Shown one piece after another: positions 27,595 to 37,337 of a stretch of 64,000 bases of DNA. A program made the position numbers and the translations under genes. How positions within the stretch are numbered: position 1 is the first letter of the stretch; each line of letters begins with the position of its first letter. This DNA comes from Nitrosomonas sp. (GTDB taxonomy: Bacteria; Pseudomonadota; Gammaproteobacteria; Burkholderiales; Nitrosomonadaceae). Location of the stretch: assembly GCF_019635155.1 (NCBI RefSeq), contig NZ_JAHBZY010000013.1, positions 33,422-97,421 on the forward strand, read 5' to 3'. The notes beneath the pieces were generated by a model. The model made no database searches. It was not told the origin of the DNA and saw only the letters and a list, made by a program, of their open reading frames with translations.

Positions 27595-29676
27595 ATGAAT
27601 GGTGCAATGTCAGTGTCATCGTTGATCGATACGAATAATTTCAAGACCTTGGCTGGTCCTGTCTTGATCATCATGATTTTGGCCATGATGGTACTGCCGC
27701 TACCGCCTTTTATATTGGATTTGCTATTTACTTTCAATATTGCGGTATCGATTATCGTGTTAATGGTGAGTCTCTATACCCGAAATCCGCTAGATTTCGC
27801 AGTGTTTCCGACCATTCTGTTGATTACCACATTACTCAGACTCTCATTGAATATCGCATCCACACGTGTTGTTTTACTGGATGGACATACCGGTCCGGAT
27901 GCTGCGGGGAAAGTTATTGAAGCTTTCGGTCATTTTTTGGTCGGTGGTAATTATGCGGTCGGGCTTGTGGTGTTCATTATCTTAGTGGTCATTAATTTTG
28001 TTGTGATTACTAAAGGCGCCGGACGGATTGCGGAAGTTAGCGCTCGTTTTACCTTGGATGCGATGCCGGGCAAGCAAATGGCGATCGATGCCGATCTGAA
28101 TGCCGGATTGATCGGTGAAGATGAAGCGCGGAAACGCCGGGAAACCATTTCCAGGGAAGCTGATTTCTACGGATCAATGGATGGTGCCAGTAAATTTGTA
28201 CGCGGCGATGCCATTGCTGGCGTATTGATTATGCTGATCACCATCGTCGGGGGATTGATAGTCGGAGTACTGCAACATGACTTGGAATTAAGCATAGCCG
28301 CAAAAAATTATACGTTATTGACGATTGGTGACGGCCTGGTTGGTCAAATTCCATCGTTGGTTATCTCCACCGCAGCCGGCTTAGTGGTAAGCCGGGTTAC
28401 AACTGACGAAGACCTCGGCGAACAGGTCTTAAGTCAACTGTTCAATCAACCGCATATTTTGATTATTACCGCTGCAATCCTAGGTGTCATGGGATTAATT
28501 CCCGGGATGCCGAATTTTGTTTTTCTGCTAATCGCTGCAATTTTAGGAACACTGGCTTACCTAAAGCAAAAAAGCTTGGTAGTACAACCGTCTGCTCCTG
28601 TGCCTGTGGAAATTCCGTCGCTGGAACGAGCGGATGCCAGTTGGGAAGATGTCACACCGATTGATACGCTTGGACTCGAAGTTGGTTATCGCTTGATTCC
28701 TTTGGTCGATAAAAACCAGCAAGGTGAATTACTTAAAAGAATTAATGGAATACGGAGAAAATTTGCTCAGGAAATCGGTTTTCTTCCGCCAGTCATTCAT
28801 ATTCGCGACAATCTGGAATTGCGGCCCAATGCGTACCGGATCACGTTAAAAGGCTCGGTAATTGGTCAAGGAGAATCTTATTCCGGTATGTATCTGGCCA
28901 TTAATCCCGGGAGAGTGACGATGCAGTTACCTGGCACCGTTACCAGCGATCCCGCTTTTGGACTGCCGTCCGTGTGGATCGAATCATCATTGCGTGAACA
29001 AGCGCAGCTTAATGGTTATACCGTTGTTGATGCAAGTACTGTGGTTACGACTCATATCAATCACTTGATTCATGCGCATGCAGCCGAGCTTCTCGGCCGG
29101 CAGGAGCTACAGAAATTATTTGATCATCTCAATGTGCAATTTCCTAAGCTTATTGAAGATCTGGTCCCCAAATTACTGCCGTTATCGACAGTACAGAAAG
29201 TTCTGCATCATTTGCTGGAAGAAGATGTTCACATCCGGGATATGCGAACCATCATTGATGTATTAACCGAGCAGGCGCCAAAAACTCAAGATGCTATTGA
29301 GCTCACTGCTTTTGTCAGATCGGCGCTCGGTCGCGCCATCGTCGATCAATACTTCCCTGCAGAATCTGAAGTGCAAGTCATGAGCCTGCATCATGAATTG
29401 GAAAACTTGCTGACCCAAGTGATGCAAAGTAATGGAACGCAAGGACCCGGAATCGAGCCCGGGCTTGCGGATACATTGTTGAATGAAGCTCGCATTGCTG
29501 CTCAACAGCAGGAAAAATTAGGACTTCCAGCGATATTGCTGGTGCCCGGAAGTATTCGGTTTTTAATGGCAAAATTTTTACGCCGCGCGTTGCCGCAGTT
29601 ACGCGTGCTAGCGCATTCTGAAATTCCCGATTCAAAGAAAATCAAAATCACTTCCCTTGTTGGAGGTAATCAATGA
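27595..29676 (+). CDS. flhA: Flagellar export gate protein FlhA
   Basis: 693 residues, typical for FlhA. The N-terminal half has about eight membrane helices (L-P-P-F-I-L-D-L-L-F-T-F-N-I and S-T-R-V-V-L-L-D-G-H). It also has the conserved cytoplasmic loop D-A-M-P-G-K-Q-M-A-I-D-A-D-L-N-A-G. The C-terminal half is the nonameric ring domain that docks chaperone-substrate complexes. It overlaps flhF by 4 bp (ATGA), so the two are translationally coupled. Confidence 0.98.
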   Translation: MNGAMSVSSLIDTNNFKTLAGPVLIIMILAMMVLPLPPFILDLLFTFNIAVSIIVLMVSLYTRNPLDFAVFPTILLITTLLRLSLNIASTRVVLLDGHTGPDAAGKVIEAFGHFLVGGNYAVGLVVFIILVVINFVVITKGAGRIAEVSARFTLDAMPGKQMAIDADLNAGLIGEDEARKRRETISREADFYGSMDGASKFVRGDAIAGVLIMLITIVGGLIVGVLQHDLELSIAAKNYTLLTIGDGLVGQIPSLVISTAAGLVVSRVTTDEDLGEQVLSQLFNQPHILIITAAILGVMGLIPGMPNFVFLLIAAILGTLAYLKQKSLVVQPSAPVPVEIPSLERADASWEDVTPIDTLGLEVGYRLIPLVDKNQQGELLKRINGIRRKFAQEIGFLPPVIHIRDNLELRPNAYRITLKGSVIGQGESYSGMYLAINPGRVTMQLPGTVTSDPAFGLPSVWIESSLREQAQLNGYTVVDASTVVTTHINHLIHAHAAELLGRQELQKLFDHLNVQFPKLIEDLVPKLLPLSTVQKVLHHLLEEDVHIRDMRTIIDVLTEQAPKTQDAIELTAFVRSALGRAIVDQYFPAESEVQVMSLHHELENLLTQVMQSNGTQGPGIEPGLADTLLNEARIAAQQQEKLGLPAILLVPGSIRFLMAKFLRRALPQLRVLAHSEIPDSKKIKITSLVGGNQ

Positions 29677-30959
29677 AAGTAAAACGGTATATTGCGTCGA
29701 CATCGCGTGAAGCATTGCGGCAAGTCAAGGAAGAGCTTGGTGAAGATGCTGTTATCTTATCCAATCGAAAAATCAGAAACGGCGTGGAGATTATGGCATT
29801 GGCCGATTCGGAGATGTCCAATTTAGTTCGTGAGGAAACGCCGCCGCCATCATTACCTTCTTTTGCCAAGCAATACGAATCGCAAAATGAATTTGCAGCG
29901 TCGGAAGTTTATTCAAAGAAAACATTTGAAAATGACCTGCAACAACCATTGCCACCAGTCAATGAGACGATTTCCGCAACGTTTGCTCGCGACATTATCG
30001 CTGAGATACAAGCGATGCGAAATACCTTGGAAGATCAAATGGCAACCGTCGCTTGGGGAAATTTCACACAGCGCCGGCCCGATAAAGTAAAACTACTGAA
30101 GATTCTATTGGATTCCGGTTTTAGTCCCTTACTGGTGCGCCACTTGATCGGTAAATTATCCGACGAATTGGACTTTGAACAAAGCCTAAAGCAAGCAACG
30201 TCAATTCTGACGACCAATCTTCGAACAGCGGCAAGTGATGACATGATTGAGCAAGGCGGCGTTTATGCGCTGGTCGGGCCGACCGGTGTCGGCAAGACTA
30301 CAACGACCGCGAAATTGGCGGCTCGCTGCGTTATGCGTCACGGTGCCGATAAAGTTGCATTACTTACCACGGACAGTTATCGAATCGGTGGTCATGAACA
30401 GCTCAGAATCTACGGGCAATTATTAGGAATACCTGTTCGTAATATTAAAGACACCGAAGACTTGCAATTAACGCTATCCGAATTGCGGAATAAACATATG
30501 GTATTGATTGATACCGTGGGTATGAGTCAACGCGACCGGATGGTGATGCAGCAGATAGCGATGTTCAGGGATTGCGGGGTGGAAGTTAAACGTATTCTCA
30601 TGCTAAGCGCCACCTGCAATGGCAAAACATTGGATGAAATTATTTCAGCCTATCAAGAGAGCGGCATATCCGGTTGCATTATTACAAAAGTTGATGAAGC
30701 TGCGAGCCTGGGCGTGGTATTAGATGCGGCAATACGCCGGAAATTATTGCTGCATTACGTCGCAAATGGACAAAAAGTACCGGAAGATATTCATGTCGCG
30801 CACTCCCGCTACTTACTGCATCGCGCTTTCAAGTCGACTTCTAAGGACTCCGCATTTACCTTGCAGGATGCGGAATTCGCTTTAATCATGGCGACAAAAG
30901 GCGAAGCGGGAACCATGCAAGATTTTGATAAATCATTCGCAGGCTTGGCATATGACTAG
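29673..30959 (+). CDS. flhF: Flagellar placement GTPase FlhF
   Basis: 428 residues of the SRP GTPase class. The N-terminal B domain begins M-K-V-K-R-Y-I-A and is low-complexity to about residue 110. The NG domain has the P-loop G-P-T-G-V-G-K-T-T-T-T-A-K-L-A, the DTVG-type G3 (L-I-D-T-V-G-M) and T-K-V-D-E-A at G4. FlhF recruits the first basal-body components to the pole and works against FlhG, whose gene overlaps it by 8 bp. Confidence 0.96.
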   Translation: MKVKRYIASTSREALRQVKEELGEDAVILSNRKIRNGVEIMALADSEMSNLVREETPPPSLPSFAKQYESQNEFAASEVYSKKTFENDLQQPLPPVNETISATFARDIIAEIQAMRNTLEDQMATVAWGNFTQRRPDKVKLLKILLDSGFSPLLVRHLIGKLSDELDFEQSLKQATSILTTNLRTAASDDMIEQGGVYALVGPTGVGKTTTTAKLAARCVMRHGADKVALLTTDSYRIGGHEQLRIYGQLLGIPVRNIKDTEDLQLTLSELRNKHMVLIDTVGMSQRDRMVMQQIAMFRDCGVEVKRILMLSATCNGKTLDEIISAYQESGISGCIITKVDEAASLGVVLDAAIRRKLLLHYVANGQKVPEDIHVAHSRYLLHRAFKSTSKDSAFTLQDAEFALIMATKGEAGTMQDFDKSFAGLAYD

Positions 30960-31848
30960 GTTTATTTTACAAGACCAAGCCGCGGGATTACGCCAGCTTG
31001 CCGGTTTGCGAGCGCTGGATACCGGACGGGTCTTTACGATTGCCGGAGGAAAATCACGCGTGGGTAAAACCAGTGTGATCGTCAATCTGGCATCCGCATT
31101 GGCTCAAAATGGGCAACGTGTGCTTCTGATTGATGAGAATCCTTGTCATAACAACATTTGCACGAGTTTTGGCATTAAAGCCCGGTTCGATTTATTGCAT
31201 GTCATCCACCGTGATAAAAGTCTGGATCAAGTGATTCTGCGTGGTCCCGACAATATCTCCATTTTGTCTGCAATGCGCGGTATTCAGGCTTTGAGCAAAC
31301 TTGATCCTTTGGAACAAAATTGGCTGATCAAGAGTTTTTCGGAACTTGCCGATACTGTTGATATTGTATTGATCGATACTGCAATGACCGGCACAACGCA
31401 TGTTTTACCACTCAGCCTAGCATCGGAACAGATTCTAATTGTGATCTCCGGGTCAGCCGCATCACTGACCGGTGCATATGCACTTATTAAAATCATGAGT
31501 CAGGAATACTCTCGGCAACACTTTTTAATTTTAGTGAATAAAGTCGATTCCGAGACCGAGTCTCTAGCAATTTACCAAAATTTATTCAAAGTCGTACGAC
31601 AGTATCTCTCCGCATCACTTGAATATGTCGGTTATATACCAAATGATGAAAAGCTGCATCAGTCGACACAATTGTGCAAATCAGTATTGTCAATATTCCC
31701 GAATTCCCAAGCTTCCACCTGTTTTAAATATATTGCCCAGAACATTTTGCGTTCTGCGTGCCCGGATAGGTATGACGGAGGAGTGGATGATTTTATGCAA
31801 CGCTTAATTCGAACAAGCCTTTTAAGTATGGATAATTTTACGGTGTAA
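30952..31848 (+). CDS. flhG: MinD-like flagellar number ATPase FlhG/FleN
   Basis: 298 residues from the ATG at 30952 within the end of flhF. The deviant Walker A is G-G-K-S-R-V-G-K-T-S, preceded by the D-Q-A-A-G-L-R-Q-L FlhF-activating motif at the N-terminus. L-L-I-D-E-N-P and V-L-I-D-T-A-M-T-G complete the nucleotide site. The switch I region reads N-P-C-H-N-N where most homologues have D-A-D-L-G-L-A-N, an uncommon variant of the family. It limits the number of flagella. fliA starts directly at the next base. Confidence 0.93.
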   Translation: MTRFILQDQAAGLRQLAGLRALDTGRVFTIAGGKSRVGKTSVIVNLASALAQNGQRVLLIDENPCHNNICTSFGIKARFDLLHVIHRDKSLDQVILRGPDNISILSAMRGIQALSKLDPLEQNWLIKSFSELADTVDIVLIDTAMTGTTHVLPLSLASEQILIVISGSAASLTGAYALIKIMSQEYSRQHFLILVNKVDSETESLAIYQNLFKVVRQYLSASLEYVGYIPNDEKLHQSTQLCKSVLSIFPNSQASTCFKYIAQNILRSACPDRYDGGVDDFMQRLIRTSLLSMDNFTV

Positions 31849-32571
31849 ATGACTATGTATACTGCGACTGGAACCAAAGCAATTGATAAAGAACAATTTA
31901 TCGTCGAATTTACACCGTTGGTGAAGCGAATTGCTTACCACATGATGACTCGATTACCTGCGAGCGTGCAAGTCGACGATCTTATTCAAGCTGGGATGAT
32001 TGGCCTTTTAGATGCGATCAATCGATATGAAGGTTCTTACGGGCGTCAATTTGAAAGCTATGCTGCACAACGTATCCGGGGATCCATTCTGGATGAGTTA
32101 CGCGAAGCGGATTGGTTGCCTCGAAGTATCCGGAAAAAAATGCGAAGAATCGAAGCGGCTGTTAACTTGTTGGAACAGCGCAATGGCTGCGCACCCAGCG
32201 AACAAGATTTGGCTACCGAACTCGAAATGTCTCTCGATGAATATCACGAAACTTTACAAAGCGCACGTGGTGCGCAATTAATTTATTACGAAGATTTTCA
32301 ACAAGATGATGAAGAACCATTTTTAGATCGGTTATTTGTTAACTCGGAAGGAGATCCTTTAAATGCACTATTGGATGATAATTTTCGTAGCCTCTTGATC
32401 GCAGCAATTGATAACTTGCCTCCAAGAGAGAAACAGGTTATGGGTATGCATTACGAGCAAGAGATGAACTTAAGAGAGATTGGTGAAGTGCTTGGAGTGA
32501 GTGAGTCTCGAGTTTGTCAATTACATACGCAGGCTATTGCACGGTTACGCGGTCGTTTAAGAAATCTTTGA
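31849..32571 (+). CDS. fliA: Flagellar sigma factor 28
   Basis: 240 residues. Region 2 reads V-D-D-L-I-Q-A-G-M-I-G-L-L-D-A and F-E-S-Y-A-A-Q-R-I-R-G-S-I-L-D-E-L-R; region 4 has L-R-E-I-G-E-V-L-G-V-S-E-S-R-V-C-Q-L-H. FliA directs late flagellar and chemotaxis promoters and is held by FlgM, whose gene lies 2.1 kb downstream. Its start codon follows the flhG stop with no gap. Confidence 0.97.
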   Translation: MTMYTATGTKAIDKEQFIVEFTPLVKRIAYHMMTRLPASVQVDDLIQAGMIGLLDAINRYEGSYGRQFESYAAQRIRGSILDELREADWLPRSIRKKMRRIEAAVNLLEQRNGCAPSEQDLATELEMSLDEYHETLQSARGAQLIYYEDFQQDDEEPFLDRLFVNSEGDPLNALLDDNFRSLLIAAIDNLPPREKQVMGMHYEQEMNLREIGEVLGVSESRVCQLHTQAIARLRGRLRNL

Positions 32572-32612
32572 ATTGTTGAGTCGGTTATTCAGTGAAATAA
32601 ATTGGATTCACA

Positions 32613-33371
32613 ATGAATAAAAAAACAAAGATGGATTTAAACAGTATTGGCGGCATCGCCTTGGCGTTTGTTGCAATCGTGGGTGGACAAATTCTTGAGG
32701 GAGGACATGTTGGTTCATTATTGCAACTTGCAGCTTTTTGTATTGTTGCAGGAGGTACGATAGGTGCGGTTTTATTGCAAAGCCCCATGAAAATTTTTAT
32801 CAATGGAATAAAAATGAGCGCTTGGGTTTTTTATCCTCCTGAATTTTCACCACAAAACCTAATTAAGCAAATTGTTAATTGGTCGCATATTTCAAGAAAA
32901 GAAGGATTGCTGGCATTGGAATCATATGTATCGACCGTTAAAGATCCATTTACAAAGAAAGGATTACAGTTATTAGCGGATGGAAGCACTCCGGAAAAAT
33001 TAAGAGAAATTTTAGAAATCGATATTTTGGCTTTAGAAACGCATCAACGGCAATCCGCTAAGATTTGGGAAGCTGCAGGCGGCTACGCTCCGACGATTGG
33101 AATATTGGGCGCCGTGCTGGGGTTGATCCACGTGATGGAGAATTTATCGGATCCCAGCATTCTGGGAACCGGTATTGCAGTTGCTTTTGTAGCGACTATT
33201 TATGGAGTTGGCCTGGCGAATCTGATTTTTTTGCCAATCGCTAATAAGCTCAAAAGTATTATTAACGAACATGTAACTATGCATGAATTATTGGTGGATG
33301 GTTTTGTCGCTATCGCCAATGGAGAAAATCCACGATTTATCGAGAATCGCTTAAAAGGATATTTTGTTTGA
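32613..33371 (+). CDS. motC: Flagellar motor stator protein, MotA family (MotC type)
   Basis: 252 residues with four membrane helices (about 8-25, 32-52, 150-170, 182-205). The conserved cytoplasmic loop lies between helices 2 and 3, and G-G-Y-A-P-T-I-G-I-L-G-A-V-L-G-L-I marks helix 3. The position directly after fliA and before an OmpA-type partner is that of the motCD pair in Betaproteobacteria and Pseudomonas. It forms the ion channel with MotD. Confidence 0.93.
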   Translation: MNKKTKMDLNSIGGIALAFVAIVGGQILEGGHVGSLLQLAAFCIVAGGTIGAVLLQSPMKIFINGIKMSAWVFYPPEFSPQNLIKQIVNWSHISRKEGLLALESYVSTVKDPFTKKGLQLLADGSTPEKLREILEIDILALETHQRQSAKIWEAAGGYAPTIGILGAVLGLIHVMENLSDPSILGTGIAVAFVATIYGVGLANLIFLPIANKLKSIINEHVTMHELLVDGFVAIANGENPRFIENRLKGYFV

Positions 33372-33392
33372 GTCTCTAATTTTAAATTTAAT

Positions 33393-34190
33393 ATGGTAAA
33401 GAGAAGGGCGGGTAGAAACGAAGAATCGCAAGATAATCATGAGCGATGGCTTGTGTCATATTCTGATTTTATTACGCTATTATTTGCTTTCTTTGTGGTT
33501 ATGTATGCTGTTTCATCAGTTAACGAAGGTAAATATCGTGTATTAAGCTCTTCTTTAGTCAGTGCATTTAAAACTAACAATCAATCTGCATCGGTTGCAT
33601 CGACACAGCCAGCCAAATTTTCCGCTTTGCAAAATCAACACTCAAATTCAGGCACCCCAATTAAACTGGTTGACCATCCCGACGTGAATAAAGAGAGAAA
33701 GCAAGAAAAAATGAAAGGGATGGCTAAAGACATCCTCAGTGCTTTAGAGCCTTTAATAAAAGACGGACAGGTTAGAGTAACTCAAAGCTCTTTGGGAGTT
33801 ACGGTTGAAATTAATGCAAGTGTACTTTTTTCGCCGGGGCAGGCAAAACTAGCCGAAAGCTCAAGCTTGTCACTTCAAGCTGTTGCAAATGTCATTAAAG
33901 AACACGAACACGACATTCGTGTCGAAGGACATACCGACAATGTGCCGATCAATACTGAAAATTTCCCATCAAATTGGGAATTGTCATCAGCTCGCGCTAG
34001 CAGTGTAATTCGATTGTTTATTGAGAAAGGTGTGGAAGCACACAGACTGACGGCAATTGGCTATGGTGAAAATAGACCCATTGAAAGTAACGAAACACCG
34101 GAAGGTAGAAAAAGAAATCGGCGCGTTACAGTAACGATTTTATCAGCAGATCCAGATAAGGTTACTGAAATACCGATTGTCGAACATTAA
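33393..34190 (+). CDS. motD: Flagellar motor stator protein, MotB family (MotD type)
   Basis: 265 residues. A single N-terminal membrane helix carries the ion-binding Asp in S-Y-S-D-F-I-T-L-L-F-A-F-F. After a plug and linker region, the OmpA-like peptidoglycan-binding domain shows V-E-G-H-T-D-N-V-P-I and W-E-L-S-S-A-R-A. It anchors the MotC channel to the cell wall. It is 21 bp downstream of motC and convergent with flgN. Confidence 0.95.
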   Translation: MVKRRAGRNEESQDNHERWLVSYSDFITLLFAFFVVMYAVSSVNEGKYRVLSSSLVSAFKTNNQSASVASTQPAKFSALQNQHSNSGTPIKLVDHPDVNKERKQEKMKGMAKDILSALEPLIKDGQVRVTQSSLGVTVEINASVLFSPGQAKLAESSSLSLQAVANVIKEHEHDIRVEGHTDNVPINTENFPSNWELSSARASSVIRLFIEKGVEAHRLTAIGYGENRPIESNETPEGRKRNRRVTVTILSADPDKVTEIPIVEH

Positions 34191-34205
34191 CCGCTAAGAA
34201 AGAAA

Positions 34206-34667
34206 TCAAATATAAGCCTGGCCTTTAGGTCCATAGCAAGAAACATTGCCGGCCGCACTGTGAAGTGCAGCCAAGGCTCGTTGGTGATGTTGTAGTCTAG
34301 ATGCGATGATTAAACCATTTGAATGATTTTGCTGGCGAACGGTTCTAGCAAGGTTTAATAAGTCGTTCCATGCTTCTTTAGTACTTAGCTGATCGGAAGG
34401 CTGTTTTTCCAACCAACTATTGATGCTATTTTCATCCAAATTAATGCCTTGCCCTTTTAGATACTCATCACGTTGATTACTCAGTTGAGTTAGTACTTCA
34501 ATTAAACGAAGCTTATCAGAGGAATATAAGTCAATTTCTTCTATTCTGCCACCTATAAGTGCTTGCTCTTCTTTTCTGAGAATATCGATAAAAGAATGCA
34601 GTTCGTTAATTTCTTTCAATAAAAGATCATTTAATATTGGGAAAAACGATTTCAGACTTGATGACAT
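34206..34667 (-). CDS. flgN: Flagellar export chaperone FlgN
   Basis: About 153 residues from the ATG at 34667, one base after the flgM stop; an alternative in-frame start at 34682 would overlap flgM. The protein is almost all helical, with heptad-like N-terminal segments (L-L-L-K-E-I-N-E-L-H-S-F) and a C-terminal Q-R-A-L-A-A-L-H-S-A-A-G, as in FlgN. It chaperones the hook-filament junction proteins FlgK and FlgL. Identification rests on fold-like features plus coupling to flgM. Confidence 0.85.
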   Translation of the reverse strand: MSSSLKSFFPILNDLLLKEINELHSFIDILRKEEQALIGGRIEEIDLYSSDKLRLIEVLTQLSNQRDEYLKGQGINLDENSINSWLEKQPSDQLSTKEAWNDLLNLARTVRQQNHSNGLIIASRLQHHQRALAALHSAAGNVSCYGPKGQAYI

Positions 34668-34668
34668 G

Positions 34669-34974
34669 TTACGCTGCACCATTTCTGGAATGAATTAGCT
34701 CTTTAACGGTTTCAAGTAAACGATCGGCAACCACTTCAGGGTTAATTTGAAAATTACCCTCACTAATTGCTTGTTTAATTTCTTGAACGCGCGCGGTATT
34801 AACTATTGATCCTGATGCAGAATTACTGTCAATGCCTTGCAGTTTTGCAATATTGGAACTCAAATGCACATTATTTTCTTGTTCAACATTTGTATTTGGA
34901 GTGAGGTCCGTGCGCCTTTTACCATCACTAACAGATACAGTTGAAACTGGCTGTAATGATTTATCAATTTTCAT
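34669..34974 (-). CDS. flgM: Anti-sigma-28 factor FlgM
   Basis: 101 residues with the disordered polar N-terminus and the C-terminal helical sigma-binding part (I-K-Q-A-I-S-E-G-N-F-Q-I-N-P-E-V-V-A-D-R-L-L) that define FlgM. It sequesters FliA until the hook is finished and is then exported. A strong sigma-28 promoter (35009-35035) places it under control of its own target, giving feedback. Confidence 0.93.
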   Translation of the reverse strand: MKIDKSLQPVSTVSVSDGKRRTDLTPNTNVEQENNVHLSSNIAKLQGIDSNSASGSIVNTARVQEIKQAISEGNFQINPEVVADRLLETVKELIHSRNGAA

Positions 34975-35008
34975 TTTTTTATCCTCATAATGAAATTTTC
35001 TGAATTTT

Positions 35009-35035
35009 GTATCGACCGTTTTATATAGAACTTTA
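35009..35035 (-). promoter_or_regulatory. Sigma-28 (FliA) promoter of flgM-flgN
   Basis: On the minus strand TAAAGTTC, an 11-bp spacer and GTCGATAC lie 35 bp before the flgM start. The consensus is TAAAGTTT-N11-GCCGATAA, so 13 of 16 positions match at the exact spacing. Confidence 0.85.
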
Positions 35036-35212
35036 GTTTTCAGCTCTTTAAAATAAAGAGAGTATTAAACTCCCGCATAGGTGTTGTTTACGTTAGAATT
35101 GAGATTAAATTTAGTTGTAAGAGAATATTTTCATTATTTTATTGGTTGATCTATTTGTTATCCAACTATTCTCACATCAGAAATAACCATCAATAACTTC
35201 AATCAGAACGAA

Positions 35213-35944
35213 ATGTCCTTTGTAACCAAAGCAATTGTAAGTGCATTTCGCGATTTGGTGCGTTTTAAAATCGCGTGGATTATTTTATGGCCAATTATAG
35301 CTTCAATTCTATTTTGGTTTTTTGCCGGATATTTTTTTTATGATACTTTTTCTACATGGATCCATCTTTTTTTAAATGAAACAAAAATTTTTGAATGGAT
35401 AATCAGTTTACAATCAGATTGGTTAGAATCTTTTATTCTTGGACTTATTGACGTTGTTGTATTCATTCCGCTTGTAGTCATTACAACACTAGTGTTAACA
35501 GCTATTTTTGTAATGCCCGCATTAATAAAAATTGTTGCAAAACAATACTATCCTGATCTTAAACGTGAGTATGGAGGAACGATAAGTGGAAGTATCGTTA
35601 ATGCTATAGTTGCAAGTGTGGGATTCATCGCTATATGGGTGATAACTTTACCGCTGTGGGCAGTTGGTGCTGGAATTATTGTTCCCATTGTGGCTGCTTC
35701 ATTTATGAATCAACAATTGTTTCGATATGACGCATTGTCGGAGCATGCGAATAAGTTTGAATTTGATAGAATTTGTTCAGAAAACAGATATTCTTTATGG
35801 AGTCTGGGGTTGTTCACAAGCTTAATACAGTTCATACCATTCTTAAATCTGCTTGCTCCGATTTTTACAGCGCTGGCATTTATTCATTTCGGGTTAGATC
35901 ATTTACAGATATTACGAACTGATAAAAATAAAGCGCTTAATTAA
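35213..35944 (+). CDS. EI24 domain (CysZ-like) inner-membrane protein
   Basis: 243 residues with four to five long hydrophobic segments (about 20-42, 76-100, 128-160, 195-225). The N-terminus F-R-D-L-V-R-F-K-I-A-W-I-I-L-W-P and a central P-A-L-I-K-I-V-A-K-Q-Y-Y-P are typical of EI24-domain proteins in Betaproteobacteria. The family includes the sulfate transporter CysZ, but transport function here is not shown. It precedes a DUF3025 gene by 21 bp, a pairing frequent in this class. Confidence 0.8.
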   Translation: MSFVTKAIVSAFRDLVRFKIAWIILWPIIASILFWFFAGYFFYDTFSTWIHLFLNETKIFEWIISLQSDWLESFILGLIDVVVFIPLVVITTLVLTAIFVMPALIKIVAKQYYPDLKREYGGTISGSIVNAIVASVGFIAIWVITLPLWAVGAGIIVPIVAASFMNQQLFRYDALSEHANKFEFDRICSENRYSLWSLGLFTSLIQFIPFLNLLAPIFTALAFIHFGLDHLQILRTDKNKALN

Positions 35945-35965
35945 ATTCTCAATCAACATTCAGTA

Positions 35966-36784
35966 ATGCAGCGCTGGGATTCAAATTTTCTGAGCCGATC
36001 TCCGCTACTTAATCCCTTTTCATGTTTCAGAAAAAATTTCATTGATTTCGAAAGCTGGCCATCCATAAGTGATCTGAATAGATTATGCGATTTGAGAAAT
36101 TCAGCAATTATTACTCGTTCAGGGGAATCCGTTCGGTTTGTCCCTCAAATTATTGATCGATTAAAACAAGAACAGAAGTACGAGTCGAGAATCTATCTAT
36201 CAGGGCAAATTCAAACAAGAATTAAAAATTGGCATGATTTTTTTAATGCTCTAGTATGGCAAGTGTTTCCGCATTCAAAATCCGAACTTAATCAACTTCA
36301 TTTCCTGGCTCAGCTATCAGAGTCAAAAAATAATATTAAAAATCGTTGCGCGATTAGAGATGCAGTAACATTGTTCGATGAATCGGGAGTAATCGTAACA
36401 TGTAGCAATAACCTACTGATTCAGTTATTAGAAAATTTTGAATGGAAAGAATTATTTTGGAAACATCGCAAATGCGTGTTGTCATCAATGCGTTTTTTTA
36501 TATATGGGCATGGATTGTATGAGAAAGCTTTAAATCCATATACAGGCATGACTGGAAAGGGAATAATTTTTAACGTTAATCGCGATTTTTTCTCTAAAAC
36601 TTTATCGGATCAACTATTTTCTGTTGATACAATGCTTGAGTCTTATTTGTCGCAGAATTTGTTGTCAAGCTCCAACCTGACACCGATACCACTTTTAGGC
36701 TACCCTGGGTGGATTCGCGATAATGAAAGCGAAACATATTATGATAACAAAGCATATTTTCGTGACAGGCGAATCATTAACTAG
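35966..36784 (+). CDS. DUF3025 family protein
   Basis: 272 residues, soluble. It has the N-terminal W-P-S-I-S-D-L-N motif, R-F-V-P-Q followed by the central N-W-H-D-F-F-N-A-L-V-W-Q-V-F-P-H-S-K, and the late P-L-L-G-Y-P-G-W. These are characteristic of DUF3025, which is conserved in Betaproteobacteria and has no assigned reaction. It lies between the EI24 gene and the rhodanese gene with short spacers, suggesting one operon. Confidence 0.82.
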   Translation: MQRWDSNFLSRSPLLNPFSCFRKNFIDFESWPSISDLNRLCDLRNSAIITRSGESVRFVPQIIDRLKQEQKYESRIYLSGQIQTRIKNWHDFFNALVWQVFPHSKSELNQLHFLAQLSESKNNIKNRCAIRDAVTLFDESGVIVTCSNNLLIQLLENFEWKELFWKHRKCVLSSMRFFIYGHGLYEKALNPYTGMTGKGIIFNVNRDFFSKTLSDQLFSVDTMLESYLSQNLLSSSNLTPIPLLGYPGWIRDNESETYYDNKAYFRDRRIIN

Positions 36785-36792
36785 AAAATCAT

Positions 36793-37272
36793 ATGGCTAA
36801 ATACTTGCTCTCAGCAAAGATTGATATCAATAATCAAAAAACGTCTCTTAATAAATCCATCCTATATCTGTTATTACTGATAACAAGCATTCAAGCAGAT
36901 TGGACCCAGGCTAACACTGAGGCTCCCGAATTTATAGCGGGCGCTCGCACAATCGGTACAGAAACAGCAAAATTACTCCTTGATAAAGAATATTATTTTA
37001 TTGATGTTAGAGGGCGCGAAGACTTTAATGCCGGACATATACCCGGAGCATTTCATCTTCCGGTTAAAAGTGATTTTAATGAACAGAATTTAATTGCGAT
37101 TGCGGAAAAAGCACAACCGCTTGTCATTTATTGCAATGGAATTTCGTGCCTAGGCAGCTCCGCTGCAACTACAAAAGCAGTGGAATGGGGATGGATTAAT
37201 ATTTTCTATTACCGGGAAGGTATTCCGGGTTGGCGTCAGCACGGCTATCCACTTCATACATCGACTCCATAA
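36793..37272 (+). CDS. Exported rhodanese-domain protein
   Basis: 159 residues with an N-terminal hydrophobic helix (about 24-40) that probably directs export, then a single rhodanese domain. Visible are F-I-D-V-R-G-R-E-D-F-N-A-G-H-I-P-G-A and the active-site loop V-I-Y-C-N-G-I-S-C, with Cys in the catalytic place. G-I-P-G-W-R-Q-H-G-Y-P ends the domain. Sulfur transfer or redox relay in the periplasm is the family-level expectation. Confidence 0.85.
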   Translation: MAKYLLSAKIDINNQKTSLNKSILYLLLLITSIQADWTQANTEAPEFIAGARTIGTETAKLLLDKEYYFIDVRGREDFNAGHIPGAFHLPVKSDFNEQNLIAIAEKAQPLVIYCNGISCLGSSAATTKAVEWGWINIFYYREGIPGWRQHGYPLHTSTP

Positions 37273-37337
37273 TGCTTTCTCGGTACATAGGGAGGGTGAT
37301 TGAATTGAATAGAATCTTGCCAGGTACGCTGACGTTT

